A stretch of 64,000 nucleotides of DNA from Granulosicoccus sp963833195 (GTDB lineage Bacteria > Pseudomonadota > Gammaproteobacteria > Granulosicoccales > Granulosicoccaceae). The stretch lies in contig CAWHXF010000027.1 of assembly GCA_963833195.1 (NCBI GenBank), positions 2,356,001 to 2,420,000 on the forward strand, given 5' to 3'. Under the pieces are notes generated by a model. It ran no database searches, was not told the origin of the DNA, and saw only the letters and a program-made list of their open reading frames with translations. A program made the position numbers and the translations under genes. Positions 44,890 through 53,947 of the stretch are shown in pieces. Each line of letters starts with the position of its first letter. Position 1 is the first letter of the stretch.

Positions 44890-45850
44890 ATGCTGCTGCG
44901 CGCACGGATCTCTCGCCCGCGCGCACCGTCCGATGCCCCTTCCGACTCTCACCACCGCGCGATCCTTGCGCTTTGCCTGTCGGCGCTGCCGCTGACGCTG
45001 CTCTCGGCCTGCAACGGCTCCGACGAGTCGCTCTACGCCGGTCGCTTCGAAGGCACGGGTCAACGACGGCGCGCCCGACGAGCGACCCGACATCGTGCTC
45101 GTGGTGGCCGACGACATGCGCTGGGATCTGATGAGCGGCAAGGGCCACCCCTTCCTGAACACGCCGAACCTCGACGCGTTCGCGTCCGAGGCCGCGAGCA
45201 TGGACAGCGCCTTCGTGCCGGTGGCCTTGTGCTCGCCGAGCGCGCGCGCCTCTTCATGGAGGCGCACCGCGATGGCACCGAGCCCGTCTTCCTGATGGTC
45301 GGACTGAAGGCACCACACCTACAGTTCGAGTACCCGGCCCGCTACGAGACGGCGTTCGACGGCGTCGGCATTCCGCGGCCCGACACCTACGACGAGGACT
45401 TCTCGGTCAGCGGCAAGCTGCAGGCCGTCAAGGACTGGCTCGGCATGGACGAGTTCCACTGCGGCCTGAACTGCTTCGGCGACAGTTGGGATCGCCACAT
45501 CAAGTCGCACTACCGCGCGGTGCTGAGCCTGGACGATTCGGTCGGCACCCTGCGGCGCGCCGTGTCGCAGCGCGGCAAGGACGACAACACGTTGTTCATC
45601 TACACGAGCGACAACGGCTACTCGCTCGGGGATCATGGGCTCACCGAGAACCACATGGTGTACGACGAGCCCGTGCGGGTGCCCTTCCTCGTGGACTTTC
45701 CGGGTTGGCAGGACCGTGGACTCAGGCTCGACGGGCTCGTGAGCACGATGGACATCGCGCCCACGGCGCTCGACTACGCGCGCGTCGAGCCGCCGCCGAC
45801 CATGACCGGGCGCAGCCTGAAGCCCCTCGGCGACGCGGGTCGCACGCCTC
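44890..45850 (+). pseudogene. lipoprotein sulfatase with frameshifts and internal deletion
   Basis: The N-terminus (ATG 44890) has a lipoprotein signal ending LTLLSAC. After a shift near 45060 the sulfatase start appears: PDIVLVVADDMRWDLM, FLNTPNLDAFASEA, and the formylglycine motif begins as LCSPS. At that point (45235-45250) the sequence jumps, in another frame, to ARLFMEAHRDGTEPVFLMVGLKAPHLQF. The ~130 residues usual between these segments are missing. The C-terminal part is fine: RAVLSLDDSVGTL, DNTLFIYTSDNGYSLGDHGLTENH, YDEPVRVPFLV. The intact C-x-P-S-R context and much of the substrate site are gone, so this copy is non-functional. Confidence 0.8.
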
Positions 45851-46270
45851 GACCTGCTGATCGAGCGGAACGGGTGGTCGCCGCGCGAACGACGCGATGT
45901 CACCCACGAACGCCGACCGATCGATCATGCCAATCCGCCGCTCGTCGACGAGACCACGCTCGTGGTGCTGCGCTTCGACGGCGCGGGCGCGCTCGAGCTC
46001 GCGCTCGGCATGGAGACCGCCGCCGGCACGCTCGCGCTGCCGCTCGGCATGGGCCCGACGCTGGGTGCGGCGCGTCCCGACCATGAAGGCCATGATGGAC
46101 ACGACGAAGACCGCGCTCCGTTCGCCACTTGGGTCTTGTTCGTGCTGCTGACGGTGATTGCCACCGGCGTTGTCGTCCTGCGCCGCCGTGGGAACCGCAG
46201 ACACGTGGCGGCGGGAGAACTGGAGCGGCGGTTCGCTGGCGTGCATCCTGCTTCGAGCGGTCACCCCCGG
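45851..46270 (+). other. coding-like segment with one transmembrane helix
   Basis: In the frame that leads into the next gene this stretch reads LDLLIERNGWSPRERRDV, LVVLRFDGAGALELALG, a His/Asp-rich linker, then a clear membrane helix TWVLFVLLTVIATGVVVL followed by RRRGNRR. There is no stop between it and the GT2 gene, and no start with a good Shine-Dalgarno. It could be a C-terminal membrane anchor of the broken sulfatase or a fragment of another protein. Confidence 0.45.
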
Positions 46271-47792
46271 ATGCCCCCCGCGATGATGCTGTCCGCCCCG
46301 ACCCGACGCAGGCTGTACGTGCAGGGCAAGCTGCTGCTCGGAGAGGACGGCATGGCGCTGCTGCGCGCGCGCGCCATCCGTTCGATGGGCCGCGCTCGCG
46401 CCGTGCGCCGACGTTTCGCGGGCGCGCGGCACCGGCGCCGCCGAAACCCCCTGCTGGACCACATCGAGAGCGTGCCGCTCGACGCCACGCATTGTCTCGT
46501 GACCGGGCGCCTGGACCCGGCCGCGGCGCCGCTCGCCTCGCTCGTGCTGCGCTTCGCGGACGGTTCGGGTCGCGACGTGCACGCGGCGCTCGTGCGCTTC
46601 GCCGAACGAGCGGGCCCGCTCGCTCGGGGACGACAGCACGCACGGCTTCGCCATGATCCTGGAGCTTGCGCCCGACGAGACGGGCGAAGCGCTGCTGACC
46701 GCGCGCAACGCCGCCGGGCGCGAGGCGAGCCACGTCTGCAGGCTCGCACTGGCGAGCGCCGCCGATGACGACGCGCTGCTGCGCGTGCGTCGCGCCCTCG
46801 CCCTGCTCGCCCGCGCGGCGCGCGATCGCCGGGCGCTGCTCGACGCCGTCATCGGACCCGCGATCGATCGTATCTGGGCGGCCGAGCTGGAGCGGCGGCA
46901 CGCGCTGGAGCCCTCGGTCGAACGCGTGCGCCACAACGCGCACCTCGCGCCCGAGAACCCGCAGGTCAGCATCATCGTGCCGATCTACGGTAGGCACGAC
47001 TTCATCTCGCATCAGCTCGCAGGCTTCGCGAACGATCCGGACCTGCGCGAGGCGGAGCTGCTCTACGTCATCGACGATCCGCGGCTGCGCGGCGCGGTCG
47101 ACGCGCTCGCCGCGCGCTGCGCCCGGCTGCACGACCGCGCGTTCGACGTGCTGCACCTCGGTGCGAACCTGGGCTACGCGGGTGCTAACAACGCGGCCGC
47201 GCGACTCGCGAGCGCGCCACGGCTGCTGCTGCTGAACTCGGACGTGCTGCCGACGGCGCACGGCTGGCTGTCGCGTCTGATCGAGCGCGCGGGTGCGCCC
47301 GACGAGGCCGTGACGGGCGCACGACTGCTCTACGGCGACGGCAGCCTGCAGCACGACGGCATGCGCTTCGAGCCCTCGCGCGGGCACGAGGGGCTGTGGA
47401 TCAATCGCCACCCGGGCAAGGGCATCGCGGCCGATGTCTTCGACGTCTCGGAGCGCGCCGTCGAGCGCGAGGCGGTGACCGGGGCGTGCCTGCTGATGGG
47501 TCGACGACGCTACCTGGAGGTGGGGGGCCTGGACGAGGGCTACATCCTGGGCGACTTCGAGGACTCGGACCTGTGCCTGCGCGCACGCGCCGCCGGTCTG
47601 CCCGTGCGCCTGGCCACCGACGTGTGCCTGTACCACCTCGAGCGCCAGTCGCAGTCGATGGTCAGCAGCGCGCGCTGGAAGGACGACCTGACGCACTACA
47701 ACTGCTGGCGCCACACCGCGCGCTGGCACGACGCCATCATCGCGCTCAAGAACGAGCGCAGCCTCGGGGCGATCGCCGGGGCGCGATCGTGA
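46271..47792 (+). CDS. GT2 glycosyltransferase with N-terminal beta module, one frameshift
   Basis: About 506 residues. The N-terminal ~220 form a helix- then beta-rich module (YVQGKLLLGEDGMALLRARA, LVLRFADGSGRDVHAAL); a frameshift near 46620-46650 interrupts it. The GT2 domain begins VSIIVPIYGRHDFISHQL and continues with LYVIDDPRLRG, LGANLGYAGANNAA, the metal-binding RLLLLNSDVLPTAHGWL, VTGARLLYGDGSLQHDGM, TGACLLMGRRRYLEVGGLDE and DFEDSDLCLRAR. Closely paralogous to 58201-59649 (same motifs in the same order). Its stop overlaps the next GT4 start as GTGA. Likely transfers a sugar to the capsule repeat. Confidence 0.88.
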
Positions 47793-49069
47793 GCGCACCG
47801 ATCCGCACGCTCGTCGTCGCGCACGGCCACCCGTCGAGCTCGCCGGGCGGCGCCGAGATCGCGGCGCACAACCTGCACCGCGCGCTGGACGCGCACCCCG
47901 ACTTCCGCTCGAGCTTCCTCGCGCGCGCGAGCACGCCTTTCCCCGTGCACGGTGGCACGCCGTTCTCCGGTACCGGCGCCGCCTCGGAGATCCTGTTCCA
48001 CAACGCCACGCACGACCGCTTCCTGTTCTCCCAGACCGACGACGCGCGCGTGTGGCGGGACTTCGGCGACGTGCTGGACGCGGTGCGTCCGGACATCGTG
48101 CACTTCCACCACTACGTCGGGCTGGGGCTGGAGCTGATCGGCGAGGTGCGCCGACGCCTGCCCGACGCGGCCGTGCTGCTCACGCTGCACGACTACATGG
48201 CCATCTGCCACAACCAGGGCCTTATGGTGCGTACGCGCGACGGCGCGCTCTGCCACGCCAGCGGAGCGTCCGCCTGCGCGGGCTGCTTCCGCGACCGCAC
48301 GCCGCAGGACTTCCTGTTGCGCGAGCGCTGGATCAAGAACCACTTCGCCGGCGTCGACCGCTTCGTCGCGCCCAGCCGGTTCCTGGCCGAGCGCTACATC
48401 GACTGGGGTCTGGACCCCGCGCGGATCGAGGTGATCGAGAACCTGCTCGACGAAGCGCCGGCCGAGGAAGGGGATTCCGCGCGCCCGAGCGACGAGCCGC
48501 TGCGACTCGCCTACTTCGGCCGCGTGTCCGCGGCCAAGGGCATCGATCTGCTGCTGGAGGCGATGGCGCGGTTGCCCGCGCCGGTGCGTGCCCGCGTCCG
48601 GCTCGACGTGCACGGTACCGGACGCGAGCGCATGCCGCCGACGCAGCGCGCGCGGCTGGCCCTGCTATCCGCGCGGCTCGGCCGCGGCGTGCGCTTCCAC
48701 GGACGCTACGCGCGCGCGGAGATCGGTGCGCTCATGCGCGAAGCTGACTGGATGGTCGTGCCCTCGCGCTGGTGGGAGAATTCACCGATGGTGATGCTCG
48801 AGGCCCGCCGCGCCGGCGTGCCGGTGCTCTGCCCGGACATCGGCGGCATGCGCGAGAAGATCGAGCCGGAGGTGACGGGCCGTCACTTCCGGTTCGGACG
48901 CGCGGCCTCGCTCGCCGCGCGCATCGCGGAGCTGGCGCAGGATCCGGCGGCCGCCCGCGGTTGGTCGGCGCGCGTGCGCGAGCGCTACCTGCCGGGCGAG
49001 GCGCTGTCGCGTCACCTCGCCCTGCACCGACGCGTCGCCATGCGCGGGCGCTCGCGCCGGGCGGCGTGA
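47789..49069 (+). CDS. GT4 glycosyltransferase, paralogue A
   Basis: 426 residues from GTG 47789. GT-B fold: LVVAHGHPSSSPGGAEIAAHNLHRAL at the N-terminus, DIVHFHHYVGLGLELIGEV, LLTLHDYMAICHNQGL, a Cys-rich insert (ASACAGCFRDRT), DRFVAPSRFLAERYIDWG, IEVIENLLDE, LAYFGRVSAAKGIDLLLEAM and the donor site VPSRWWENSPMVMLEARRAGVPV. Closely related to 59646-60953. It is preceded by a GT2 gene (GTGA overlap) and followed by another GT2 gene (GTGA overlap), so the three are translated together. Confidence 0.93.
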   Translation: MSAPIRTLVVAHGHPSSSPGGAEIAAHNLHRALDAHPDFRSSFLARASTPFPVHGGTPFSGTGAASEILFHNATHDRFLFSQTDDARVWRDFGDVLDAVRPDIVHFHHYVGLGLELIGEVRRRLPDAAVLLTLHDYMAICHNQGLMVRTRDGALCHASGASACAGCFRDRTPQDFLLRERWIKNHFAGVDRFVAPSRFLAERYIDWGLDPARIEVIENLLDEAPAEEGDSARPSDEPLRLAYFGRVSAAKGIDLLLEAMARLPAPVRARVRLDVHGTGRERMPPTQRARLALLSARLGRGVRFHGRYARAEIGALMREADWMVVPSRWWENSPMVMLEARRAGVPVLCPDIGGMREKIEPEVTGRHFRFGRAASLAARIAELAQDPAAARGWSARVRERYLPGEALSRHLALHRRVAMRGRSRRAA

Positions 49070-50095
49070 ACGAGGGCGCCGCCGTGGTCCGGCGTCCGGC
49101 CGATGCCGCGGTGGGTATCGCGATGGCGACCTGGAACGGCGAGCGCCACCTCCGCGAACAGCTCGATTCCCTCGCGCGGCAGAGCGTGCCCGTCCGCCTG
49201 CACGTCGAGGACGACGCGTCGAGCGACGCCACGGTCGAGATGCTGCGCACGCACCCCGTCGGCGCCGAGGTGCGCGTCGCGGAAGCCAACCGCGGCTTCG
49301 TGGCGACGTTCGAGGCAGCGCTGGGGCGGGCGCTCGACGCCGGTCACGAGTGGATCGCCCTGAGCGACCAGGACGACGTGTGGGACGCCGACCGGATCGA
49401 ACGGGGCCTCGCGCTCGGGCGCGAGAGCGCCGCCCGCGTCGGGGGCGACGTGCCGATTCTCGTGCACTCGGACCTGCGCGTCGTCGACGAGGCCGGTGCG
49501 GCGTCACACCCGTCCTACTTCCGACTGCGTGGCTACGGCATAGACGACCGGCCCTCGCTCGCCCGCGTGCTCGGCGAGAACGGCGTCATGGGCAACACGG
49601 TGCTCGTCAACCGCGCGCTCGCGCGACGCGCCCTGCCGTTCCCCCCGGGGCTGCATCTGCACGACTGGTGGCTCGCGACTGGTGGCCGAGCTCGAAGGCG
49701 TGCGCCGCTGCGTCCCGGGCGCGACGCTCGATTACCGCGTGCACGCGACCAACGCGAGCAACCCGGCGTCGAGCTTCGCGGCCAGGCGCGGGCGCGCGGG
49801 ACTCGCCGGGCTCGGGCGACGTCTGGCTGCGCGCGACTTCAAGCTGCCCTATCTGGAGGACGACAGGATCGCGACCGTGCGCTGGTTGCTCGACGACGCG
49901 TCGCGCTTCGCGCCGTTGGGCGCCGACTCGCGACGGTTGCTCGAGACGTTCGATGCCTACGCGCGGCTGGACGGATCTCGCATCGCGCTGCTGGCGAGGC
50001 TGCACCGCGCGGGACTGGCGCGCACGCTTCCCCTGGCGAGGCTGCGCACCGCGTTCGCGCTGCTGATCACGCGACGCTACGACGCGAGGGGCTAG
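49066..50095 (+). CDS. GT2 glycosyltransferase, rhamnosyltransferase-like, one frameshift
   Basis: About 342 residues from GTG 49066. VGIAMATWNGERHLREQLDSL is the typical start of RfbF/RgpB-like GT2 enzymes, followed by VEDDASSDATVEML, NRGFVATFEAALGRAL, the metal site IALSDQDDVWDADRIERGL and ENGVMGNTVLVNRALARRALP. The LHDWWLA segment marks a shift near 49676-49685, after which the frame continues as AELEGVRRCVPGATLDYRVHATNASNP to the stop at 50095. The resemblance to dTDP-rhamnose-using enzymes fits the rml genes in the window. It ends 18 bases from a convergent GT14 gene. Confidence 0.87.
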
Positions 50096-50113
50096 GCACG
50101 AGCTCGGGCCGGC

Positions 50114-51064
50114 TCAGGCCGCGCGACGCTCCAGCACGTGGTCGACGATCGCGTCGTCGCGACGCGTGTCGAACTTGCGTCCGAACATCGCGCCCGAACC
50201 GTCGATCAGCGCGCGATCCGCCGTGCCGAACACGTGCACGTCCGGCCGGGCTTCCGGGCGCACGATGAGACGGCCGTAGTCGAGATCGACCGTATCGCGG
50301 AACGGCGAGCTCGCGATGTAGGTCTGGAAGTAGCTCTCGTCGGGGATGTAGGTCGTGCGCATCAGGTCGTACAGCTCGTAGGCGAAGGGGTCGCCGCGCA
50401 GGTGTTCCAGCAGACTGCGGTGCAGGTCGAACCAGTTCGCGCCCATGTGGTACGGGTGGCGCTCGAAGAAGTCCTTCCTGCGCCGCGTCAGCAGCGCATC
50501 GCAGCGGTTCACGTACACCTGCCCCTTCACTCCCACCTCGATCATGTCCACGAGCGTGCGCGCGTGCATGTGGGCGTGCGGGCTGATGGTGCCCGGGCAG
50601 GTGTAGAGCTTGGTGTGGCCGCGGTCGTCGTAGGGCTTCGCCTTCGTGCCCGTGTTGATGACGCGGTAGTCCTTCGCCTCGACCGGATCGATGCGCGTGG
50701 AGGCGATGAAGTTGGTGCGCTTCTCGTGCCCGCGTGCCAGGCGCTGGCGGATGGCTTCGTCGCTCGCGATCGGCAGGTCCTGCCCGGACAGCACGATGTA
50801 GTAGGTCCAGGAGGGCGAGAGCTCGAGCAGCTCGAAGGCGCCCTCGATGGTTTTCCTGAGCGTGCCCCCGCCGCCCCAGCCGATGTCGGAATCGAGCTTG
50901 ACGTGCACGTTCGGCCGAGCGCGCAACGCGTCGAGCGGCTTCAGGTTCGGTCCGCGCCCGTGGTCGACGTCGACGAGCACGGTGACGTCCGGCGCGTCGA
51001 GCGCATCGACCAGCCGCACGACCTGCGCGAGGTTGTCGTGACAGAGGATGTGGTAGGCGATCAC
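50114..51064 (-). CDS. GT14-type (core-2/I-branching-like) glycosyltransferase, copy 1
   Basis: 316 residues from GTG 51064. IAYHILCHDNLAQVVRLVDAL, VTVLVDVDHGRGPN, IGWGGGGTLRKTIEGAFELL, TYYIVLSGQDLPIASDEAI (the family hallmark LSGQDLPI), HPYHMGANWFDLHRSLLEHL, and TTYIPDESYFQTYIASSPF with the likely catalytic acidic residue. GT14 contains beta-1,6-GlcNAc branching enzymes and protein O-xylosyltransferases. The UDP-xylose synthase upstream in the same strand block favours a xylosyl donor, but that is inference. Last gene of the minus-strand block; a close paralogue is at 56189-57160. Confidence 0.87.
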   Translation of the reverse strand: MIAYHILCHDNLAQVVRLVDALDAPDVTVLVDVDHGRGPNLKPLDALRARPNVHVKLDSDIGWGGGGTLRKTIEGAFELLELSPSWTYYIVLSGQDLPIASDEAIRQRLARGHEKRTNFIASTRIDPVEAKDYRVINTGTKAKPYDDRGHTKLYTCPGTISPHAHMHARTLVDMIEVGVKGQVYVNRCDALLTRRRKDFFERHPYHMGANWFDLHRSLLEHLRGDPFAYELYDLMRTTYIPDESYFQTYIASSPFRDTVDLDYGRLIVRPEARPDVHVFGTADRALIDGSGAMFGRKFDTRRDDAIVDHVLERRAA

Positions 51065-51107
51065 GGCGTAGATCCTGGCGGGCGGTCCCGACGGGACGGT
51101 TCAAGAA

Positions 51108-52358
51108 TCAGGCCGCGTCGGCATACGGCTCCGCTCCGGTGCGCCCGTCGGAGCGGTCCACGAAATCGATGGCGCTGGCCAGCCACTTCGGATCGATCGA
51201 GAAATCGGCCACCCTCCTGCGGTTGTGCATGCGAGCGCGCTCGAGCTCCTCCGGATACACCGTCTCGACCTCGTGCCGTCGCAGCACGTCTTCGACGTCC
51301 GTTCGATTGGTCACGAGCCGGCCCTTCGCGCGCCGCTCCTTCCGGTCCACGTAGAGTCGGCGTCCGGGCCCACGGGGCTCCACCGCCGGAGTGCGCTCGA
51401 ACAGGCCGCGAAGCAGTCGAGGGATCTCCTTGCCCATCGCGTACCCCATGCGGTTGTCGATGCGTGGCACCACCACCTCGTCTGCCGACAACCAGACCGA
51501 CGATGCCGTCGTGATCAGGAGTTGCGATTCCTCGATGCCCAGCGCGGAGAGGGACTCGGTCTGGAAGCGCTGCTGCCCGATCGGGATCACCACGCGATCA
51601 CCCGGACCGGGATTCAGTCCGGCCCGCCGGACCAGAGCGAGCTTCGGGAGCACGTCCAGCATCCAGTGATAGAAGTTGCCCGTGCCCGGAGCGCCGAGCA
51701 CGAATATCCGACCCGGGACGTGAAGCGGCTCGCGGTCCGAGGCCAACCGTGCGGCGAGCTCGGCGTTGCGCTTCGAATGCGAAGGTATCGCGTTCCCGGA
51801 CGCGTCCATGACCAGGGTGTTCGATGTGTCCTGCCACACGCGCCCGGACACGACGCGGTCGATCCAGCAACCCTCCGACACCACCTCGAGCGGATCGAGC
51901 CTCTGGCGAGTGCCTTCGAACAGCGGCGGCGGAACGGTGACGCGACTCGGGCCGAAGCAGACGTGTCGCCGCGCGACCGGCTCGCGCCCGGGTTCGCGCG
52001 CGGCCCGCGAAGGAAGAAGCGCGTCGAGCGTGTCGGTGTGCAACAGGCCCATCCAGGCGCTGGCGGCTTGCGCGGACCGTCCGCTCGCCTGCAGCGCCTG
52101 GGCGAGCGAATGGTATCCGCCGACCCAGCCCGGATCGCGGCATACGGCCATGAACGCGTGACTGGCGGCCTCCTCGGCATCGCCACGTTCCAGGGCGTCG
52201 TGAGCGCAGGTCACCGCCCCCACGGCATCGGCGTGGCGGATCGGGTAGCCCGGGGCGGCGTCCCCGACCATCGAGACTCGGTCGGGTCTCGCCGCTCCCG
52301 GACGCAGCCGGCGCAGGATCGACCGCAGATCGGCGATCATGGTGCCGCGCTCATTCAT
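51108..52358 (-). CDS. GT61 glycosyltransferase with internal deletion
   Basis: 416 residues. Residues ~45-110 are TPR-like helices (CAHDALERGDAEEAASHAFM, GGYHSLAQALQASGRSAQAA). GT61 segments are clear up to RRLYVDRKERRAKG: NFYHWMLDVLPKLALVRRAG, FQTESLSALGI, VVVPRIDNRMGYAMG. After VEDVLRRHEVETVYPEELE the chain jumps straight to a C-terminal tail, SIDPKWLASAIDFVD. The ~80 residues containing the PHGAGLANL donor-binding core are absent without a frameshift. The enzyme is probably inactive. Its start lies inside a remnant of a GT14 gene, so the locus was rearranged. Confidence 0.8.
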   Translation of the reverse strand: MNERGTMIADLRSILRRLRPGAARPDRVSMVGDAAPGYPIRHADAVGAVTCAHDALERGDAEEAASHAFMAVCRDPGWVGGYHSLAQALQASGRSAQAASAWMGLLHTDTLDALLPSRAAREPGREPVARRHVCFGPSRVTVPPPLFEGTRQRLDPLEVVSEGCWIDRVVSGRVWQDTSNTLVMDASGNAIPSHSKRNAELAARLASDREPLHVPGRIFVLGAPGTGNFYHWMLDVLPKLALVRRAGLNPGPGDRVVIPIGQQRFQTESLSALGIEESQLLITTASSVWLSADEVVVPRIDNRMGYAMGKEIPRLLRGLFERTPAVEPRGPGRRLYVDRKERRAKGRLVTNRTDVEDVLRRHEVETVYPEELERARMHNRRRVADFSIDPKWLASAIDFVDRSDGRTGAEPYADAA

Positions 52359-52464
52359 GGCCGCGGGCGTGATCGGCGTCGACGAGCACGGTCACTTCCG
52401 GCGCATCGACCGGCCGCGCGACCTGCGCGAGGCAGTCGTGCACGAGGGTGTGGTGTGCGATCAC
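52351..52464 (-). pseudogene. N-terminal remnant of a third GT14 gene
   Basis: From GTG 52464, VIAHHTLVHDCLAQVARPV and DAPEVTVLVDADHARG match the first ~40 residues of the intact copy at 50114-51064 (IAYHILCHDNLAQVVRLV, DAPDVTVLVDVDHGRG) with a 3-residue deletion. The upstream 60 bases also resemble the leader of the intact copy. The remnant ends where the GT61 start begins. This is direct evidence for duplication of a GT61-GT14 unit followed by deletion. Confidence 0.85.
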
Positions 52465-52560
52465 GGCGCGGGTTCCGAAGCGGTTGCTGCCCGGACGCTT
52501 CAAGATTCGGGCCGCGACGGATCGAGCCGGGCGCTTCCGGGTCACGCTCCCGAATCGGCG

Positions 52561-53901
52561 TCAGCCGTCGTTGGCCGGCGTCGCGAGGTGCACGTCGAGC
52601 CAGGCGATGAACGCGGGAACATCGAGCGGGATGGGCGCGTCGCGATCCGTTGGCCCGGCGGTGAGCGCGGTGGTCAGATACTGCGCGTAGTCGAGTCCTG
52701 CGAGCGCCGAAAGCGCCCAGTAGCACGGCACCACGTAGCCTCCGAAGAGCTCCACCACACGCGTGCCGGGCGCACAGAACGCGAGGTTGGCGAGTCCGCC
52801 GCCGTGCGGCGCCACGATGGTGTCGGCACGTCCGAACAGCGCCGCCTGCTCGAGCACGTCGAGCCGCTCGGGTTCGACGGTCGTGAAACCCCGCGCCTCG
52901 AGCGCGGCGCGCAACGCCGGCTCGTCGCCGACTCCCCGGGTGCCGCGCGTGGCGCGCGACACGTAGAGTCGGCTCGGGCTCGACGCTTCGCCCGGCAACA
53001 CGAACCGCTCACGCAACCACGCGGGCACCCACGGATTCATGCCGAGCCCCAGCGCGACGGCCGGTCGATCTCCGACATCGTTCTTCAGTCGCGGCAGGAT
53101 CATGCGGTCGGCCGAAAAACGAGTCGGTCCGGGCGGCGTCACGATGCGGTCCCGGGGGACTCCCAGGTGTTCGAGCGTTTGCAGCGCGAACGTCGAGTCG
53201 GCACGCACGATCCAGTGGTCGATGTCCTCGAACCGGAGTCCCGCGCGCTCCAGCATGCCGACCTTCGGCAACGCGTCGAGGAGCCAGTGGTAGTAGAGCG
53301 TCGCGCTGCGAGCGTCGACGAAGCACGCGTGTCCGGAGAGCCGGTGCGCGGGTCGCACGGCGGCCGCGGTGAACGCGAGCGCGATGTTCCCCCTGGCGTG
53401 ACAATCGATCCAGCGGCCGCGCGAGTCCATGGCGAGCGTGTTGAAGCCGTCGAACCAGAGCTGGCCTCCTTCCAGCACGTCCACGAAGTCGTCCGTCGGG
53501 GCGGTCCGCCTGCGGCGAAACGGGGCGGCGACCTCGGCGTCGGCACGTCCGCCGCGCACGAGCGCAGGCATCTCGACGGGCGTGGCGGGAGCCACCGGAT
53601 GACGACGAACGTCGGATCCACCGTCCGTGACCAGCGTGTCGACGGACTCGGCGAGGTAGTAGTCGTCGTCCGCCACGGCGGGCACCGTCGCCCTGCGGCA
53701 CAGCCGTGCCGCATCGAAGTCGCCGCAGATCTCGTGATCGATGGCCGCGCCGCGCAGGATCTCGGTGCGTCCCGGCGCGAGCTGCAACGCCCGATAGCGA
53801 TGCGCGAGCGCGCCGCGCACATCGCCGGCCGCCGAGCGCTCCCGAGCGATCTCGAGAAGCGCTCCGACGAGCGCCGACTCGGCCCTGGCGATCGAGCTCA
53901 C
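52561..53901 (-). CDS. GT61 (DUF563) glycosyltransferase, complete copy
   Basis: About 446 residues from GTG 53901 (the frame is open upstream into rmlA, without homology). Residues ~1-60 are TPR-like (ALLEIARERSAAGDVRGALAHRYRAL). Catalytic half: LYYHWLLDALPKVGMLERAGL, DSTFALQTLEHLGVPRDRI, RLYVSRATRGTRG, then VAPHGGGLANLAFCAPGTRVVELFGG (in part), the full donor-binding core. GT61 includes plant beta-1,2-xylosyltransferases as well as GlcNAc transferases. It follows rmlA by 46 bases in the minus-strand block with UDP-xylose synthase. This is the only complete GT61 of the three copies in the window. Confidence 0.88.
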   Translation of the reverse strand: MSSIARAESALVGALLEIARERSAAGDVRGALAHRYRALQLAPGRTEILRGAAIDHEICGDFDAARLCRRATVPAVADDDYYLAESVDTLVTDGGSDVRRHPVAPATPVEMPALVRGGRADAEVAAPFRRRRTAPTDDFVDVLEGGQLWFDGFNTLAMDSRGRWIDCHARGNIALAFTAAAVRPAHRLSGHACFVDARSATLYYHWLLDALPKVGMLERAGLRFEDIDHWIVRADSTFALQTLEHLGVPRDRIVTPPGPTRFSADRMILPRLKNDVGDRPAVALGLGMNPWVPAWLRERFVLPGEASSPSRLYVSRATRGTRGVGDEPALRAALEARGFTTVEPERLDVLEQAALFGRADTIVAPHGGGLANLAFCAPGTRVVELFGGYVVPCYWALSALAGLDYAQYLTTALTAGPTDRDAPIPLDVPAFIAWLDVHLATPANDG

Positions 53902-53947
53902 GGGAGCGTGCTCGGTATCCGCGCCGATGCGCGGGCGACGACGGGAC

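Noticed and set aside
42424..46086. Very long plus-strand frame across kpsC and the sulfatase
   Set aside because: Only the sulfatase pieces after 44890 make sense; the rest is the antisense of kpsC.
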